DNA of 64,000 nucleotides from Bradyrhizobium sp. 164 (GTDB lineage: Bacteria; Pseudomonadota; Alphaproteobacteria; Rhizobiales; Xanthobacteraceae). Each line of letters begins with the position of its first letter. Position 1 is the stretch's first letter. The DNA lies in NCBI RefSeq assembly GCF_023073715.1, contig NZ_JADPKA010000110.1, positions 62,001-126,000 of the forward strand, in the 5' to 3' direction. Shown here piece after piece: positions 17,570 to 26,567 of this stretch. The notes below the pieces were generated by a model. That model saw only the letters and a list, made by a program, of their open reading frames with translations, ran no database searches and was not told where the DNA came from. The position numbers and the translations under genes are program-made.

Positions 17570-18535
17570 TCAAACCCTGAGAAGGCGCACCCGCGTGCCC
17601 CAGGGATCGACAGCCTCCAGGCCGTCCGCAAGCGCCCTGACCCGTGCGCCAACCTTGCGTAGGCGCTCCTCCTGGGCTGCGAGGATGTCGTGCTTCTCGG
17701 TCACCAGCGAGAACCAGGCAAGACCGGTCATTTGATCGTCGCGTTGGCCGGCACCCTGGCTCTGCCAGACATTCATGCCGAGGTGATGATGATAGCGGCC
17801 CGAAGACAGGAACGCGACACCGCTGCGGCGGCGGGTCGGGTCGAGGCCGATGCTGGCGTGATAGAAGCTCTCGGCCTGCGCGAGATCGCCGACGCGCAGA
17901 TGCATGTGGCCGATGCGCAACCCTTCCGGCGCACCGGCATAGTCGGCCACGCGTGTATTGGTCAGCGACAGCAAGTCGGGGATGTTGAGCTCGTCGGTTG
18001 CCATCTTCACGCCGCCCTCGCTCCACTGCCATTGCGATGGATCGCGGTCGGCATAGACCTCGATGCCGTTACCTTCGGGATCGTCGAGATAGATGGATTC
18101 GCTGACAAGGTGATCGGCAAATCCCGACAGCGGCACGCGATGTGCGGCGGCATGCACCAGCCAACGCGCGAGATCCTTGCGCGTCGGCATCAGGAAGGCG
18201 GTGTGATAGAGGCCGGCGGCGTTGCGCGGCTCGATTGCGGCATTGGGACGGGCTTCCAGCACCAGCAGCGCGAGGCCGGCCGTGCCGAGCTTCGCGCCAG
18301 TCGCCGAGCGCTCCATCACGGTGAGCCCGATCACGTCGCGGTAGTAATCGGCGAGCTTGTCGAGGTTCTTCACCCGGAGCGTCACCATGCCGACCCGCAT
18401 CGGCGTTCGGCTGGCATAGGTCGGGCCACCGCCCTGCGCATTGCCTTCGGCGCGCGCCGCGGCAGCCGCCGCCATTGCGAGAGAGGCCGCGCCGGCGAGC
18501 TGAAGCAGGGTGCGGCGGGTGAGATCGATGCTCAT
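17570..18535 (-). CDS. VOC family protein (ring-cleaving dioxygenase-like), Tat-exported
   Basis: 321 aa. The N-terminus carries a twin-arginine signal (TRRTLLQLAG, then an Ala-rich h-region ending about residue 30), predicting export of the folded metalloprotein. Two vicinal-oxygen-chelate modules follow: PMRVGMVTLRVKNLDKLADY and LRIGHMHLRVGDLAQAESFY, with candidate metal ligands in LYHTAFL, NGIEVYADRD and YHHHLGMNVW. This is the layout of catechol-2,3-dioxygenase (CatE-like) proteins. A periplasmic location is unusual for that group. The substrate is unknown. Confidence 0.85.
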   Translation of the reverse strand: MSIDLTRRTLLQLAGAASLAMAAAAAARAEGNAQGGGPTYASRTPMRVGMVTLRVKNLDKLADYYRDVIGLTVMERSATGAKLGTAGLALLVLEARPNAAIEPRNAAGLYHTAFLMPTRKDLARWLVHAAAHRVPLSGFADHLVSESIYLDDPEGNGIEVYADRDPSQWQWSEGGVKMATDELNIPDLLSLTNTRVADYAGAPEGLRIGHMHLRVGDLAQAESFYHASIGLDPTRRRSGVAFLSSGRYHHHLGMNVWQSQGAGQRDDQMTGLAWFSLVTEKHDILAAQEERLRKVGARVRALADGLEAVDPWGTRVRLLRV

Positions 18536-18719
18536 TCAGTCAGGGCTCGCGGAAATGGTTTGACGCCGTACAGCGCAATGTCGGGCCGGTTGCTACACGT
18601 TTCCGTGAGTGGGTCCCAATCACATGTTCGTCGGCCGGCACTGACGCTGCCCTGGCCACCCGGCCAGTTTCCGGATTGCCTGCGACATCCCAGATTGAGC
18701 ACAGCTACAGGAGCCTGCC

Positions 18720-19586
18720 ATGACCGACCCAACTCCTCTGTCTTCACTGTCGTCCGCGCTCGCGGACATGGTGGCGCGCACCGCACCGTCCGTCGTCTCC
18801 GTCTACTCGCATCGCTCCCGCGCGAGCGGCTTCGTGTGGAAGCCAGGCCTGATCGTCACGGCCGACGAGGCCCTCGCCGACGAGGGTGCGGTCGAGATCG
18901 GCCTTCCCGACGGCAGCCGAGTGGCCGCCGCTATCGCCGGTCGCGACCATACGACCGATATCGCGCTGCTGCGCACTGAGGCCGCGATTGCCCCGGTCAA
19001 GCTGACCACATCGGTCCCTGCGCTAGGCACGCTGTCGATCGTTGTCGCCACCAATCGCGATGCGCCGAGTGCGGCGCTCGGGATGGTATCGGCGTCCGGC
19101 AAGAGCTGGCGCTCCTTACGCGGCGGCGACATCGATGCACGGATCGAGCTCGACGTCCGCCTGCGCGGTAGCCAGCAGGGCGGCCTTGCGCTCGATGCAT
19201 CGGGTGAAGCCTTCGGCATGGCCGTGCTCGGACCGCGGCGGGTGCTGGTGATCCCGACGGCGACGATCGAGCGCGTCGCGCCGCAGCTCGAGGCGCGCGG
19301 CCGCATCGCGCGCGGTTATCTCGGCGTCGGGCTGCAGCCGGTGCGGCTCGACGACGGTATCGGTGCGATGGTGATGAATGTCGATAAGACCGGGCCTTCG
19401 GCCGCGGCCGGCATCCGCCAGGGCGACGTGATCGTGGCGGTCAACGACCAGAAACTGTCCGGCGTGCGCGCGCTGTCGCGGACGCTGGGACCTTCCAGCG
19501 TCGGCGCGGTGGTCGATGTCGCAGTTCGCCGCGGCGGCGAGCCGGTCAGCTTCAAGGTCACGGTCGGCGAGAGGCCGGAGGCGTGA
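18720..19586 (+). CDS. HtrA-like pseudoprotease with PDZ domain
   Basis: 288 aa with the trypsin-PDZ layout of HtrA but a ruined active site. Where HtrA has TNNHVV this protein has TADEAL (Glu50 at the His position); the Asp is kept (TTDIALL, Asp80); where HtrA has GNSGGPL it reads SQQGGLA (Gln153 at the Ser position). The PDZ domain is well preserved (RGYLGVGLQPV, MNVDKTGPSAAAGIRQGDVI). There is no signal peptide or membrane helix, so it is predicted to be cytoplasmic. Strong ribosome-binding site (aggag). Its stop overlaps the GTG of the LuxR-type gene, implying translational coupling. Confidence 0.82.
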   Translation: MTDPTPLSSLSSALADMVARTAPSVVSVYSHRSRASGFVWKPGLIVTADEALADEGAVEIGLPDGSRVAAAIAGRDHTTDIALLRTEAAIAPVKLTTSVPALGTLSIVVATNRDAPSAALGMVSASGKSWRSLRGGDIDARIELDVRLRGSQQGGLALDASGEAFGMAVLGPRRVLVIPTATIERVAPQLEARGRIARGYLGVGLQPVRLDDGIGAMVMNVDKTGPSAAAGIRQGDVIVAVNDQKLSGVRALSRTLGPSSVGAVVDVAVRRGGEPVSFKVTVGERPEA

Positions 19587-19954
19587 GCGAGGACAACGCG
19601 CCGGAGATCGTGCTCGCGCTGGAGATCGACGACCCAGCCCTCGCCGATCGGCTGGCCAAGCTGCTCGGCAACGTCGCCGGACTTCGCCTCGTCGCGCCTG
19701 GCGAAGCCGCCGCGGCGACGATTGTTGCCCGCGATCCGCGCATCATGCCCGGCGAGATCGCGCTGACCCAGCGCGAGCTCGACGTGCTGGCGCTGATGGC
19801 CGAGGGCGCCTCCAACAAGATGATCGCGCGCCAGCTCGGCATCTCCGTGCACACCGTGAAATTCCATGTCGGCTCGCTGCTCGACAAGCTGGATGCCACC
19901 GGCCGCACCGACGCGGTCGCGCATGCGGCGCGCCGCGGCGTGATCGAGCTGTGA
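19583..19954 (+). CDS. Truncated LuxR/NarL-type transcriptional regulator
   Basis: 123 aa. The GTG at 19583 overlaps the upstream stop (GTGA), and no other start is near. The C-terminal 65 residues are a complete GerE/LuxR helix-turn-helix: LTQRELDVLALMAEGASNKM, then ARQLGISVHTVKFHVGSLLD. The N-terminal part (IVLALEIDDPALADRLAKLL, GLRLV) looks like the first third of a receiver domain; the phosphoacceptor Asp strand and the rest of the domain are missing. It therefore cannot be controlled by ordinary phosphorylation; control by its coupled PDZ partner is inference. Confidence 0.85.
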   Translation: MSEDNAPEIVLALEIDDPALADRLAKLLGNVAGLRLVAPGEAAAATIVARDPRIMPGEIALTQRELDVLALMAEGASNKMIARQLGISVHTVKFHVGSLLDKLDATGRTDAVAHAARRGVIEL

Positions 19955-19964
19955 CACCACCAAT

Positions 19965-21041
19965 TCACGTCGCTAGTGCCGCCTTGAAGCTGAGCTGGAC
20001 GGTGAGGCCCGGCGCATTGTCATGCAGCGCGATCTCGGCGCCATGGAGGCGCGCGACTGCGGCAACGAGACTGAGACCGAGGCCATTGCCCGGCGTATAG
20101 CGGCTCTGCTCGAGCCGGTAGAAGCGCTTGAACACGTAATCGCGTTCCTCCGCGGGAATGCCCGGGCCGTCGTCGGCGATCGCGATCACCGCGCCGCCAT
20201 CGGCGCTGCGGCAGGTGACGGTCACCTGCCCGCCTTTGCGGCCGTGCTTGATCGCGTTGTCGACGAGATTGGCGATGGCATCGAACAAGAGGTCGCGGTC
20301 GCCGGTCACCGGCACCTCGCGGTCGCTGGCGAGACTGAGCTTTGTGGCGACCTGCTCGGCGGCGGCATCGTAGAGCTCGACGACCTCGCCGGCGATCTCG
20401 GCGAGGTCGAGCCCGCGGAAGGCGCCGGTGCGGGCCCGGGTCTCGATCTCCGATATCCGGGTGATGGAAGCGAACATGCCGAGCACGGCGTCGAGATCGG
20501 CGATGGTGTCGCCGATCAGCGCCGCATCCGCCTCGCTGTTGCGCGGGGTGTGATAGGCCTTTTCCAGCCGTCCGCGCATGCGCGTCAGCGGGGTGCGCAG
20601 ATCGTGGGCGACGTTGTCGCTGACCTGTTTGACCTCCCCCATCAGCGTCTCGATGCGGTCGAGCATTTGGTTGAGGTTTTCCGCGACGCGGTCCCATTCG
20701 TCGTTGCTGCCGCGCAGGGGAATGCGCTGGTCGAGGCCGGCGAGCATGATGGCGCGGCTGGTGGCGTTGATTTGCTCGATCCGCCCGACCGTGCGCCGCG
20801 TCACCAGCACGGCCGCGAGCCCGGAGAGCACCAGAAGCAGCACGGCGACCGCAGCGATCGCGAGCTCGATCATGCGCGCGAAGGCATCGTGATCGCCGGC
20901 CTCGCCGAGCCGGCTCTGCACATAGGCGAGCGTGCCGAAATAGACGTAAGCCATGATCGCCGCGACGATCAGCCCGAACGCCGCGATCGCGATCAGCGCG
21001 AGGCGGAAGGTCGAGGAGCGGAGCGTCTTAGCCAGGAGCAC
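19965..21041 (-). CDS. Sensor histidine kinase
   Basis: 358 aa, GTG start overlapping the response-regulator gene by 14 bp. Two transmembrane helices (about residues 14-35 and 60-82) enclose a short periplasmic loop of some 25 residues, so the sensed signal is probably within or near the membrane. Then a HAMP-like linker, the H-box VSDNVAHDLRTPLTRMRGR, N-box NLVDNAIKHG, G1 IADDGPGIP and G2 GNGLGLSLV: a complete HisKA/HATPase kinase. It phosphorylates the regulator encoded just upstream. Convergent with the LuxR-type gene, whose stop is 10 bp away. Confidence 0.92.
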   Translation of the reverse strand: MLLAKTLRSSTFRLALIAIAAFGLIVAAIMAYVYFGTLAYVQSRLGEAGDHDAFARMIELAIAAVAVLLLVLSGLAAVLVTRRTVGRIEQINATSRAIMLAGLDQRIPLRGSNDEWDRVAENLNQMLDRIETLMGEVKQVSDNVAHDLRTPLTRMRGRLEKAYHTPRNSEADAALIGDTIADLDAVLGMFASITRISEIETRARTGAFRGLDLAEIAGEVVELYDAAAEQVATKLSLASDREVPVTGDRDLLFDAIANLVDNAIKHGRKGGQVTVTCRSADGGAVIAIADDGPGIPAEERDYVFKRFYRLEQSRYTPGNGLGLSLVAAVARLHGAEIALHDNAPGLTVQLSFKAALAT

Positions 21042-21720
21042 GGAGGCAATATCCGATGCCGCGGATGGTGTGGATCAGCGGATAGGCTTGGGCATCGTCG
21101 ACCTTGCGGCGAACGCGCCCGACATAGACGTCGATGATGTTGGTGGAGGGATCGAAATGCAGGTCCCAGACGTGCTGGAGCAGCATTGCGCGGGAGACGA
21201 CGCGGCCCTCGTTACGAACGAGATATTCAAGCAGCTGGAATTCGCGCGGCAGCAGCGGGATCTTGCGGCCGCGGCGACTGGCGCTGCGTGCGATCAGGTC
21301 GACGGCGAGATCGCCGACCCGCAGCAGCGTCTCCTTGGCGATGGTCTCGCTGCGGCGGCCAAGCGCCTCCAGCCGTGCGAGTAGCTCGACGAACGAGAAC
21401 GGCTTGACGAGATAATCGTCGCCGCCGGCGCGCAGGCCGCGCACGCGATCATCCACCTCGCCAAGCGCGGAAATGATCAGGAACGGCGCAGCGATGCCGT
21501 CGTCGCGCAATTGGCGCATCACGGTGATGCCGTCGATATCGGGCAGCATGCGGTCGATAGTGATCACGGCATAGTCGCGCGCGCCGCCCTGGTGAAGCGC
21601 TTCGCGGCCCGTGCCGGCAAGATCGACCTCGTAACCGGAGGTCGTCAGTTCCTCGACGAGCTGGCCTGCAGTCTCCGGATCGTCCTCGACGACCAGGATG
21701 CGGCGGTGACCTCCGGTCAT
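21028..21720 (-). CDS. OmpR/PhoB-family response regulator
   Basis: 230 aa. Receiver domain with acidic pair VVEDDPET, phosphoacceptor Asp in ITIDRMLPDIDG and the conserved Lys in YLVKPFSF. The C-terminal winged helix (LLPREFQLLEYLVRNEGRVV, then TNIIDVYVGRVRRKVD and TIRGIGYCL) is typical of OmpR-type DNA binding. It is the first gene of the two-gene operon with the kinase (overlap 21028-21041). Targets are unknown; the divergent or neighbouring Gly-rich secreted protein gene would be a candidate to test. Confidence 0.93.
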   Translation of the reverse strand: MTGGHRRILVVEDDPETAGQLVEELTTSGYEVDLAGTGREALHQGGARDYAVITIDRMLPDIDGITVMRQLRDDGIAAPFLIISALGEVDDRVRGLRAGGDDYLVKPFSFVELLARLEALGRRSETIAKETLLRVGDLAVDLIARSASRRGRKIPLLPREFQLLEYLVRNEGRVVSRAMLLQHVWDLHFDPSTNIIDVYVGRVRRKVDDAQAYPLIHTIRGIGYCLRAPG

Positions 21721-21817
21721 GACGAACTCCGCGCGACGATCGCCACCAGACTATCCCGTTCCGGGGCTGAGCGGAACTGCCCGGTGGCGACCGCGACAAT
21801 GGTGCGGTCCGGCGATG

Positions 21818-22324
21818 CTAGTACCAATAGTCTCCGCACACATTGACCCATCGCCAGCCATAGGGCGTCCAGCTCCTGCGCCAGCAGCCGTCGTCGTAAT
21901 AGCTGGCGTAGATGAAGGGCGCGCCAAAGAAGGCGAACCGGTGGAAGCGATGATGATGATGGAAGAACGCATGCCGGCCGATGAAAGGCCTGCCGTGCCA
22001 GCCCGTGCCGGCAAACCGCGGTCCAAAGGCGGCACGGGTCGCGAGCGGAGCAGCGGCAAAGCGCGGCCCGATGGCGGCGCGGGCGGCCATTGGCGAACCG
22101 GCGAAGCGCGCGCCACCGAAATGAGCGCCGCCCATGCCGCCCACTCGCATGCCCCCGCCACCCATGCCGCCACCACCGACATGCATGCCGCCACCCCCGA
22201 AGTGGCCACCGCCGCCAAACCCGCCATGTCCGCCACCGCCGGCGCGGGCAAGAACGGGCGACGCGACCGCCAGCGTCGCGGCAACTGCCGCTGCGGCGAG
22301 GCCTGTGAGAAGCCTGTGTTTCAT
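21818..22324 (-). CDS. Gly/His-rich secreted protein
   Basis: 168 aa. Signal peptide (TGLAAAAVAATLAVASPVLA, cleaved near residue 27), then a glycine-rich tract (GGGGHGGFGGGGHFGGGGMH), Ala/Phe/Arg repeats (AARAAIGPRFAAAPLATRAA), a His cluster (AFFHHHHRFHRF) and a C-terminal motif with two Cys (DDGCWRRSWTPYGWRWVNVC). The closing motif is frequent in small secreted proteins of rhizobia (recalled, not checked). It probably sits in the periplasm or at the surface; function unknown. Preceded by a ribosome-binding site (ggagg) at about 22336. Confidence 0.75.
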   Translation of the reverse strand: MKHRLLTGLAAAAVAATLAVASPVLARAGGGGHGGFGGGGHFGGGGMHVGGGGMGGGGMRVGGMGGAHFGGARFAGSPMAARAAIGPRFAAAPLATRAAFGPRFAGTGWHGRPFIGRHAFFHHHHRFHRFAFFGAPFIYASYYDDGCWRRSWTPYGWRWVNVCGDYWY

Positions 22325-22463
22325 CGGAAAATCCTCCCTACAGTGCGGTGGTCACACAGCCGCACTCGAAGGTTCAGAAGAGGAGAACGCGCCGTCTCCT
22401 TCAACTTACAAATGCGCCAGATTCTGACGCGCGTGTTAGGGAGGCGGGCCACCGCTCTCTCCT

Positions 22464-22551
22464 CGTCAGTTGCAAGCAGCTCTTGCGACGAAGCAAATCC
22501 AGACTGTCCAGTGGAGGCAGTCTGGATTGCTTCGCTACGCTCGCAATGACG
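22464..22551. repeat. Dispersed palindromic repeat, family A copy 3
   Basis: Third copy of the element at 3288 and 12821: CGTCAGTTGCAAGCAGCTC, arms GAAGCAAATCCAGACTG and CAGTCTGGATTGCTTCGC, end GCTCGCAATGACG. Lies in the 287-bp gap between tex (ends 22612) and the Gly-rich gene; the gap shows nothing else recognisable. Confidence 0.8.
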
Positions 22552-22611
22552 ACGCGATAGAACTCGCTATCCGCGGAGCAGATCGCCTCTCCCCGATGGG
22601 CGAGGAGAGAC

Positions 22612-24948
22612 TCACACCCGCTTGCCGCCGTTCTTCTCGGCTGCACGTCGCAACGCCTCCGCAAGCGCGCCGCCGCCGGAGGATTCCTGCTTGCGCGGCG
22701 CCGACGAGGTCATGCGCGCGCTGTTGCGCGAATTGTTGTCGCGCTGCATGCCGGGCGCGTCCTTCTTGGCGCCGATCTCGTCATCCAGCCGCAGCGTCAG
22801 CGAGATGCGCTTGCGGGCGACCTCGAAGTCCAGCACCTTCACCTTGACGATGTCGCCGGGCTTCACCACCTCGCGCGGATCCTTGATGTAGGTCTTGGAC
22901 ATCGCCGAGATGTGCACGAGGCCATCCTGGTGCACGCCGATGTCGACGAAGGCCCCGAAGGCGGCGACGTTGGTCACTGTGCCCTCGAGGATCATGCCCT
23001 TCTTGAGATCCTTGATCTCCTCGACGCCTTCCTTGAACACCGCGGCCTTGAACGCCGGGCGCGGGTCGCGACCGGGCTTTTCGAGCTCGCGCAGAATGTC
23101 GGTGACGGTCGGCAGACCGAAGGTCTCGTCGACGAAATCCTTCGGCTTCAGCGTGCGCACGATCTCGCTGCTGCCGATCAGCGCCTTGATGTCGCTCTTG
23201 GTCGCCGCGAGAATCCGGCGCACCACCGGATAGGCTTCCGGATGCACGCCAGAGGCGTCGAGCGGATCCTCGCCGCCGACGATGCGCAGGAAGCCCGCAC
23301 ACTGCTCGAATGCCTTCGGCCCGAGCCGCGGCACGTCCTTGAGCGCCTTGCGCGATTTGAACGGGCCGTTGACGTCACGGTGCGCCACGATGCTCTGCGC
23401 AAGACCTGTGCCGACGCCCGACACGCGGGCCAGTAGCGGTGCGGACGCAGTGTTGACATCGACGCCGACGGCGTTCACGCAATCTTCGACCACGGCATCG
23501 AGCGATTTGGCGAGCTTGGCCTGGCCGAGGTCGTGCTGGTACTGGCCAACGCCGATCGCCTTGGGCTCGATCTTGACAAGCTCGGCGAGCGGGTCCTGGA
23601 GCCGCCGCGCGATCGAGACCGCACCGCGTAAGGTGACGTCGAGATCAGGCAATTCCTCCGAGGCGAAAGCCGAGGCCGAATAGACCGACGCGCCCGCTTC
23701 GGACACGACGATCTTGGTCATCTTCAGTTCGGGCAGGCCTTTGACGAGGTCTGCCGCGAGCTTGTCGGTCTCGCGCGAGGCGGTGCCGTTGCCGATCGCG
23801 ATCAGCTCGACGCGATGCTTCAGCGCGAGCCTGCCGAGGGTCGCCAGCGACTCGTTCCATTGCCGCTGCGGCTCGTGCGGGTAGATTGCGGTGGTGTCGA
23901 CCACCTTGCCGGTCGCATCGACCACCGCGACCTTGACGCCGGTGCGGTAGCCGGGATCGAGCCCCATGGTGACGCGGGTGCCGGCGGGCGCGGCGAGCAG
24001 GAGGTCGCGCAGGTTCGAGGCGAACACCCGGACGGCCTCGGTCTCGGCCGAATTCCACAACCGCATGCGCAGATCGATGTTGAGATGCACCTGGATCTTG
24101 GTGCGCCAAGCCCAGCGCACGGTGTCGATCAGCCAGCGGTCGCCGGGGCGCTTCAGGTCGGCGATGCCGAACCGCTTCATGATCTTCAGCTCATAGGCGC
24201 TCGGCACGCCCGGCGGCGGCGCCTCGGCCTCGGCCTGGATCTGGAGGTCGAGGATCTCTTCCTTCTCGCCGCGGAACATCGCCAGGATGCGGTGCGACGG
24301 CAGCTTCGTCAGCGGCTCGGAGAAATCGAAATAATCGGCGAACTTCTCGCCCTCGGTCTTCTTGCCGTTGCGCACCTTGGAGACCATGCGCGCATTGGTC
24401 CACATCTCCTCGCGCAGAGCGCCGATCAGATCGGCGTCCTCGTCGAAACGTTCGACCAGGATGGCGCGGGCGCCGTCGAGCGCGGCAGCGGCATCGGCAA
24501 CGCCCTTCTCGGCGTCGACAAAGGCTTCGGCCACGGCCTTGGGATCATTGCCAGGCTCTGCCATCAGCTGATTGGCGAGCGGCTCGAGGCCGGCTTCCTT
24601 GGCGATCTCGGCCTTGGTGCGGCGCTTCGGCTTGAACGGCAGATAGATGTCTTCGAGGCGCGCCTTGCTGTCGGCGGCAAGAATGCTGGCTTCGAGAGCC
24701 GCGTCGAGCTTGCCCTGCTCGCGGACCGATTCGAGGATGGCCTTGCGGCGGTCTTCAAGTTCACGCAGGTAAACCAGGCGCTCCTCCAGGGTGCGCAATT
24801 GCGCGTCGTCGAGCGCACCGGTCGCTTCCTTGCGGTAGCGGGCGATGAAGGGAACCGTGGCGCCGCCGTCGAGCAGCGTCACCGCTGACTCGACCTGCTC
24901 GGCACGAACCCCAAGCTCCTGCGCAATTTTCTGGTTGATATTTGCCAC
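22612..24948 (-). CDS. tex: Tex family RNA-binding protein
   Basis: 778 aa, GTG start with AGGAATT upstream. The layout follows Tex: N-terminal helical region (GATVPFIARYRKEATGALDD), YqgF/RuvC-like nuclease-fold domain (VTMGLDPGYRTGVKVAVVDA), helix-hairpin-helix pair (ARVSGVGTGLAQSIVAHRDV; VPRLGPKAFEQCAGFLRI), and a C-terminal S1 domain (GMILEGTVTNVAAFGAFVDI, HQDGLVHISAMS), then a basic tail. Cytoplasmic; binds RNA and is connected with transcription and RNA decay. Single gene flanked by intergenic repeats. Confidence 0.95.
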   Translation of the reverse strand: MANINQKIAQELGVRAEQVESAVTLLDGGATVPFIARYRKEATGALDDAQLRTLEERLVYLRELEDRRKAILESVREQGKLDAALEASILAADSKARLEDIYLPFKPKRRTKAEIAKEAGLEPLANQLMAEPGNDPKAVAEAFVDAEKGVADAAAALDGARAILVERFDEDADLIGALREEMWTNARMVSKVRNGKKTEGEKFADYFDFSEPLTKLPSHRILAMFRGEKEEILDLQIQAEAEAPPPGVPSAYELKIMKRFGIADLKRPGDRWLIDTVRWAWRTKIQVHLNIDLRMRLWNSAETEAVRVFASNLRDLLLAAPAGTRVTMGLDPGYRTGVKVAVVDATGKVVDTTAIYPHEPQRQWNESLATLGRLALKHRVELIAIGNGTASRETDKLAADLVKGLPELKMTKIVVSEAGASVYSASAFASEELPDLDVTLRGAVSIARRLQDPLAELVKIEPKAIGVGQYQHDLGQAKLAKSLDAVVEDCVNAVGVDVNTASAPLLARVSGVGTGLAQSIVAHRDVNGPFKSRKALKDVPRLGPKAFEQCAGFLRIVGGEDPLDASGVHPEAYPVVRRILAATKSDIKALIGSSEIVRTLKPKDFVDETFGLPTVTDILRELEKPGRDPRPAFKAAVFKEGVEEIKDLKKGMILEGTVTNVAAFGAFVDIGVHQDGLVHISAMSKTYIKDPREVVKPGDIVKVKVLDFEVARKRISLTLRLDDEIGAKKDAPGMQRDNNSRNSARMTSSAPRKQESSGGGALAEALRRAAEKNGGKRV

Positions 24949-25123
24949 GCGAGAATTCCTCTATCCTAGCAACGGCGGCGAACCACCGGCCACGGGACGC
25001 CGCTTATGAACCAACCGGGGTTGATTCATCAAGGTGCAGCGGACGGCCGTCGACAGAGGATTTTTTATTGAACCGATGCGATCTCGCCACATTCGTGGAG
25101 ATGGCGAAGACGGCGCACAAATT

Positions 25124-25259
25124 CCGCTGTCGTCCTGGCAGAGACCAGGACTCACCGCTAGTCTGTCGATCACGGCCGGAAGCAATACCGAACGACGAAT
25201 CTTCGCCAAATTGCTCCCTGGGGTAATGGGTCCTGGCTTTCGCCAGGACGACGACGGGG
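25124..25259. repeat. Dispersed intergenic repeat, family C
   Basis: Within the 379-bp gap 24949-25327. Outer arms CGTCCTGGCAGAGACCAGGA and GGGTCCTGGCTTTCGCCAGG with a central spacer, ending ACGACGACGGGG. The right arm is itself a hairpin (CCTGGCTTTCGCCAGG). It resembles the extragenic repeats with this TCCTGGC-GCCAGGA core in Bradyrhizobium genomes (from memory). The rest of the gap has no gene or clear promoter. Confidence 0.6.
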
Positions 25260-25327
25260 ATTGACAGGCGCCAAGCTTGGACGACTGTTTTGTCTGCCGG
25301 ACCACCGAACCCCCAAAGAGAAGTGCA

Positions 25328-26440
25328 ATGCAGACGACATCGGTCGACGCCATCAGGATCGCCACCAAGGGCCCCGGCGACGTGTCCGGCCTCATCAGTA
25401 TGATCAGCTCAGGCGCGATCGATCCAAGCGAAATCCTCGCAATCCTCGGCAAGACCGAGGGCAATGGCGGAGTCAACGATTTCACGCGGGAATATGCTGT
25501 GGCCGCGTTGTGCGCGGCGCTTGCGCCGCGGCTCGGCCTGTCTCCAGAGGAGGTCGAGCAGCGCATCGCCTTCGTGATGTCGGGCGGCACCGAAGGCGTG
25601 CTCAGCCCGCATATCACGGTGTTTACGCGGCGCGACGTCGAGGGGCGGCCGGCGGGCATGTCCGGCAAGCGCCTGAGCATCGGCATGGCACACACCCGTG
25701 ATTTCCTCCCCGAGGAGTTCGGCCACTCGGCACAGATCACCGAGACGGCGAAAGCCGTGAAGGCGGCAATGGCGGATGCCGGCATCACTGACTCTGCCGA
25801 CGTTCATTTCGTGCAGATCAAGTGTCCACTGCTCACCAGCGATCGCGTCGAAGCGGCCAACGCTCGCGGCAGCAAGACGGCGACGACCAGCGCCTATGGC
25901 TCGATGGCCTATTCGCGCGGCGCCTCCGCGCTCGGCGTCGCAGTCGCGCTCGGCGAGATAGCGCCTGACGTCGGCGACGAGGACGTGCTGCGGCGCGATG
26001 ATCTGTTCTCGTCCGTTGCCTCCACTTCGGCCGGAATCGAGTTGATGCACAACGTCGTCATCGTGCTCGGCAACTCCTTGTCTTCAGCAAGCGCGTTCGA
26101 GATCGGGCATGCCGTGATGACCGACGCGATCGATGCCCCGGCGGTGGTATCGGCGCTGAACAGCGTCGGGCTCGGCGTGGCGCCGCAGGCAAAGACGGGT
26201 CGCGAACTGGTCAATATCTTCGCCAAGGCGGAGGCTTCACCGAGCGGCAGCGTGCGCGGCTTTCGCCACACCATGCTGGAAGACACCGACATCAGCGCCA
26301 CCCGCCACGCCCGCGCTGCGGTCGGCGGCCTGATTGCGGGACTTGCCGGCACCGGCGCCATCTACATCTCCGGCGGGGCCGAGCATCAGGGACCGCCGGG
26401 CGGCGGGCCGGTTGCAGTGATCGCGCGACTGTCGGATTGA
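25328..26440 (+). CDS. Ring-opening amidohydrolase (cyanuric acid hydrolase / barbiturase family)
   Basis: 370 aa from the ATG at 25328, chosen because AGAGAAG lies just upstream and the N-terminus then matches the family; an upstream start at 25277 is possible. AtzD/TrzD/barbiturase proteins consist of three similar domains, each giving one Ser and one Lys to a threefold active site. The Ser-containing strands are visible here: IAFVMSGGTEGVLSPH (domain A), TTSAYGSMAYSRGASALGVA (domain B) and IYISGGAEHQGPPGGG (domain C). The reaction is hydrolytic opening of cyanuric acid (s-triazine) or barbiturate; sequence alone does not choose. It lies 128 bp before an amidase on the same strand, which could act on the ring-opened product. 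Confidence 0.88.
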   Translation: MQTTSVDAIRIATKGPGDVSGLISMISSGAIDPSEILAILGKTEGNGGVNDFTREYAVAALCAALAPRLGLSPEEVEQRIAFVMSGGTEGVLSPHITVFTRRDVEGRPAGMSGKRLSIGMAHTRDFLPEEFGHSAQITETAKAVKAAMADAGITDSADVHFVQIKCPLLTSDRVEAANARGSKTATTSAYGSMAYSRGASALGVAVALGEIAPDVGDEDVLRRDDLFSSVASTSAGIELMHNVVIVLGNSLSSASAFEIGHAVMTDAIDAPAVVSALNSVGLGVAPQAKTGRELVNIFAKAEASPSGSVRGFRHTMLEDTDISATRHARAAVGGLIAGLAGTGAIYISGGAEHQGPPGGGPVAVIARLSD

Positions 26441-26567
26441 GACGATCGGCAGCTCTGCGCCTCCACCTCTCCGCCCCATGCAACCCTGCCCCCCGCGCCG
26501 GCTCAGTTGATTCACGAAGATCCTTGCGAAAGGAAAGGTAGCGCCGCATCAAGAGGATTTTGCCGAC

